From the NCBI GenBank assembly GCA_910588145.1, contig CAJUPO010000027.1, forward strand, positions 1 through 6,017: DNA of 6,017 nucleotides, in the 5' to 3' direction. Positions 5,000 through 6,017 of the stretch are shown here, in pieces. The DNA comes from an uncultured Oscillospiraceae bacterium. GTDB lineage: Bacteria; Bacillota; Clostridia; Oscillospirales; Ruminococcaceae. Every line of letters starts with the position of its first letter. Positions within the stretch are counted from its first letter, which is position 1. A program made the translations under genes and the position numbers. The notes under the pieces were generated by a model. The model did no database searches. It was not told the DNA's origin and saw nothing but the letters and a program-made list of their open reading frames with translations.

Positions 5000-5815
5000 A
5001 TGGGAACATGGGGACCAGGATTATATTCAGACGATGTAGCGTGCGATGTAAAAGAATATTATATGAATTGTCTTAGAGAAGAAATGAGCGGAGAAGAAGC
5101 AGAAGCCGCAACAGTGTCATATTTTAAAGATGAACTATCTGACAGCGATGACGGACCGATAGTGGTATTATCATTAGCAGAAACAGCATGGCGTACAGGA
5201 AGATTATCAGAAGTACTGAAAAAGGCTGCCATAGACATAATAGATAAAGGAGAAGGACTGGATAGATGGGAAGCAGAGGGAAAACAGCTATTAAAAAAGC
5301 GCCAGGCAGTATTAACAAAATTGAAGGAAAAGCTATTATCCCCTCAGCCGCCGGAAAAGAAGGTATATAAGCATAGGATATATAAATGTGAGTGGAAAAT
5401 AGGAGATGTATATGCATACCGATTTGAAAGTGAAATAGCCAAGGAAAAAGGATATTATGGAAGGTATTTGCTAATTCAAAAGGTAGATGAGGGAAGTTGG
5501 TATCCAGGTCATGTTGTACCAATAGTATATTTTCGAATTACGAAGGATACAAGTTTACCTTCAATTGACGATATAAAAAGTATTGAGTGCTTAAAAATTG
5601 GTTTGGGTGAAATAACTTCAAGTTATGAATATAGAGGAAAAATATTAAATACTTCCAAAAAGATTATACCTAAAACGCTTATTTATTTAGGAAATTCAAA
5701 TATCGTTCATCTTGTAGATGAATATATTCCAGAGTATGATGTTAGTTATTCACGTTTCAATTGGAAACAAATGGAAGAAAGAATGATTAGAAAATATGAA
5801 AGGTATATTAAATAA
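5000..5815 (+). CDS. Predicted soluble two-part immunity protein for the GIY-YIG toxin
   Basis: This gene encodes 271 residues from ATG 5000, behind AGGAGG. It has no signal peptide or membrane span. Residues 1-112 (MGTWGPGLYSDD, an acidic helix region, then SLAETAWRTGRLSE and a Lys/Leu-rich helix to LLSPQPPEKK) match a widespread unassigned N-terminal module recalled from many bacterial proteins; the WGxG..SDD opening recalls DUF4259-type proteins. Residues 125-271 (YKCEWKIGDVYAYRFE, then GYYGRYLLIQKVDE, and WYPGHVVPIVYF) form a beta-rich second module, more AT-rich in its coding sequence. The gene follows the GIY-YIG toxin stop by 5 bases and ends before a terminator, so I infer that it binds and neutralises that nuclease in the cytoplasm. 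A second copy begins at 5990. A general role not limited to this toxin remains possible, because the N-terminal module also occurs outside toxin loci. Confidence 0.75.
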   Translation: MGTWGPGLYSDDVACDVKEYYMNCLREEMSGEEAEAATVSYFKDELSDSDDGPIVVLSLAETAWRTGRLSEVLKKAAIDIIDKGEGLDRWEAEGKQLLKKRQAVLTKLKEKLLSPQPPEKKVYKHRIYKCEWKIGDVYAYRFESEIAKEKGYYGRYLLIQKVDEGSWYPGHVVPIVYFRITKDTSLPSIDDIKSIECLKIGLGEITSSYEYRGKILNTSKKIIPKTLIYLGNSNIVHLVDEYIPEYDVSYSRFNWKQMEERMIRKYERYIK

Positions 5816-5864
5816 TGATATTTTAAGAAGAAGGCTACGTTATAAACCTTATTGATTAAGAATC

Positions 5865-5903
5865 GGAGTAAAACAAACTGGAAAGTATGTTTTGCTCCTT
5901 TTT
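5865..5903 (+). terminator. Rho-independent terminator after the soluble immunity gene
   Basis: GGAGTAAAACA (5865-5875) pairs with TGTTTTGCTCC (5888-5898) with one G-U pair. Two further pairs lie beyond an A-A mismatch, around a TGGAAA loop. Five Ts follow (5899-5903). It is a less perfect member of the hairpin family at 1468 and 2121, with the right arm better conserved than the left. Confidence 0.8.
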
Positions 5904-5905
5904 CC

Positions 5906-5934
5906 TTTACAAATAGTTAAAATTATGATACAAT
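5906..5934 (+). promoter_or_regulatory. Sigma-A promoter of cassette 5
   Basis: TTTACA (5906-5911) and TACAAT (5929-5934) are 17 bases apart, with TG at 5926-5927. The -10 has one change from the TATAAT of the other copies, so it may be weaker. A start near 5941 gives a leader of about 50 nt to the immunity copy at 5990. Confidence 0.7.
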
Positions 5935-5962
5935 AAATTTTTAAAGAAAAATGAGTAAAAGA

Positions 5963-6017
5963 AGAAACATATGTAGGAGGTTAAAATAAATGGGAACATG
6001 GGGACCAGGATTATATT
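5963..6017 (+). repeat. Direct repeat of 4973-5027 (toxin tail plus start of immunity gene)
   Basis: All 55 bases match 4973-5027 exactly and the match runs off the window end, so the true length is unknown. It contains the last seven codons of the GIY-YIG toxin (ending ETYVGG, stop at 5982-5984), the AGGAGG site and the first codons of the immunity gene. The offset is 990 bases. The toxin frame is closed by a stop at 5952-5954, so only the tail was carried along. Confidence 0.95.
5990..6017 (+). CDS. Second copy of the soluble immunity gene (partial, runs off the window)
   Basis: The first nine codons (MGTWGPGLY) and the ribosome-binding site at 5975-5980 are identical to the gene at 5000. 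It lies behind its own promoter and terminator unit, with no toxin upstream beyond a few tail codons. It looks like an orphan immunity paralogue. Only 28 bases are visible, so whether it is full length or diverges downstream cannot be seen. Confidence 0.75.

Larger units (their letters stand above)
5865..5936 (+). repeat. Inter-cassette terminator-promoter repeat, copy C
   Basis: This is the third copy of the unit at 1468-1545 and 2121-2195. GTTTTGCTCCTTTTT, TTTACAAA, AGTTAAAATTATGATA and CAATA follow in the same order. It is the most diverged copy. Confidence 0.8.

Noticed and set aside
5124..5522. 132-codon minus-strand frame opposite the soluble immunity gene
   Set aside because: It is the mirror of a real gene with AGGAGG and conserved motifs. 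Its hydrophobic look comes from the complementary acidic and lysine codons.
1468..5936. CRISPR array
   Set aside because: The repeats are about 650 to 3700 bases apart, vary in sequence and border genes. There are no short regular spacers.
5951..5989. A 12-residue leader peptide (MSKRRNICRRLK) ending directly before the second immunity start
   Set aside because: Its second half is the toxin tail read in another frame, it has no ribosome-binding site of its own, and no regulatory hairpins surround it. Chance is the better explanation.
1..6017. Insertion sequence or phage origin for the repeats
   Set aside because: No transposase, integrase or terminal inverted repeats with target duplication could be seen on either strand.

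Overview
The window is a low-GC, Gram-positive-looking stretch. It has AGGAGA/AGGAGG ribosome-binding sites, sigma-A promoters with an extended -10, and U-tailed hairpin terminators. It most resembles Bacillota of the class Clostridia; the RHS core wording is typical of gut Ruminococcus-type bacteria, but no species can be named from it. All credible genes lie on the + strand.

It reads as a tandem array of displaced RHS (YD-repeat) polymorphic-toxin tips with their immunity genes, probably downstream of a full-length rhs gene outside the window. Five cassettes are visible. Cassette 1 (1-1511) has an RHS core end, a toxin domain split by a frameshift near 647-653, and a six-helix membrane immunity candidate. 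Cassette 2 (1514-2163) keeps only about 30 codons of toxin tail before a five-helix membrane immunity candidate. Cassette 3 (2165-3296) has a shortened RHS tip lacking the DPxG motif, a beta-rich toxin remnant, and an immunity candidate anchored by two helices. Cassette 4 (3300-5903) has a longer YD-repeat piece interrupted by one amber codon, a GIY-YIG nuclease toxin with its motifs intact, and a soluble two-part immunity candidate. Cassette 5 (5906-6017, cut by the window end) has a promoter, six codons of the same GIY-YIG toxin tail, and the start of a second copy of that immunity gene.

Cassettes 1, 2 and 4 end in a shared unit: a GGAGCAAAAC/GTTTTGCTCC-type terminator followed at once by a TTTACA - 17/18 bp - TGnTATAAT promoter. 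This unit sits directly in front of cassettes 2, 3 and 5. Its last part also opens the window in front of cassette 1. In cassettes 1-3 the RHS remnant starts at the same codon (the F of AFGVEKN), immediately after the promoter. The predicted transcription start lies at or past the only start codon of the toxin tip. Transcripts should therefore reach the immunity gene while the toxin fragment has no obvious translation start.

The overall picture, which is inference, is a bank of silent, decaying toxin tips whose immunity genes stay intact and separately promoted. The RHS blocks shared between cassettes would let a tip be swapped back onto the main rhs gene by recombination.
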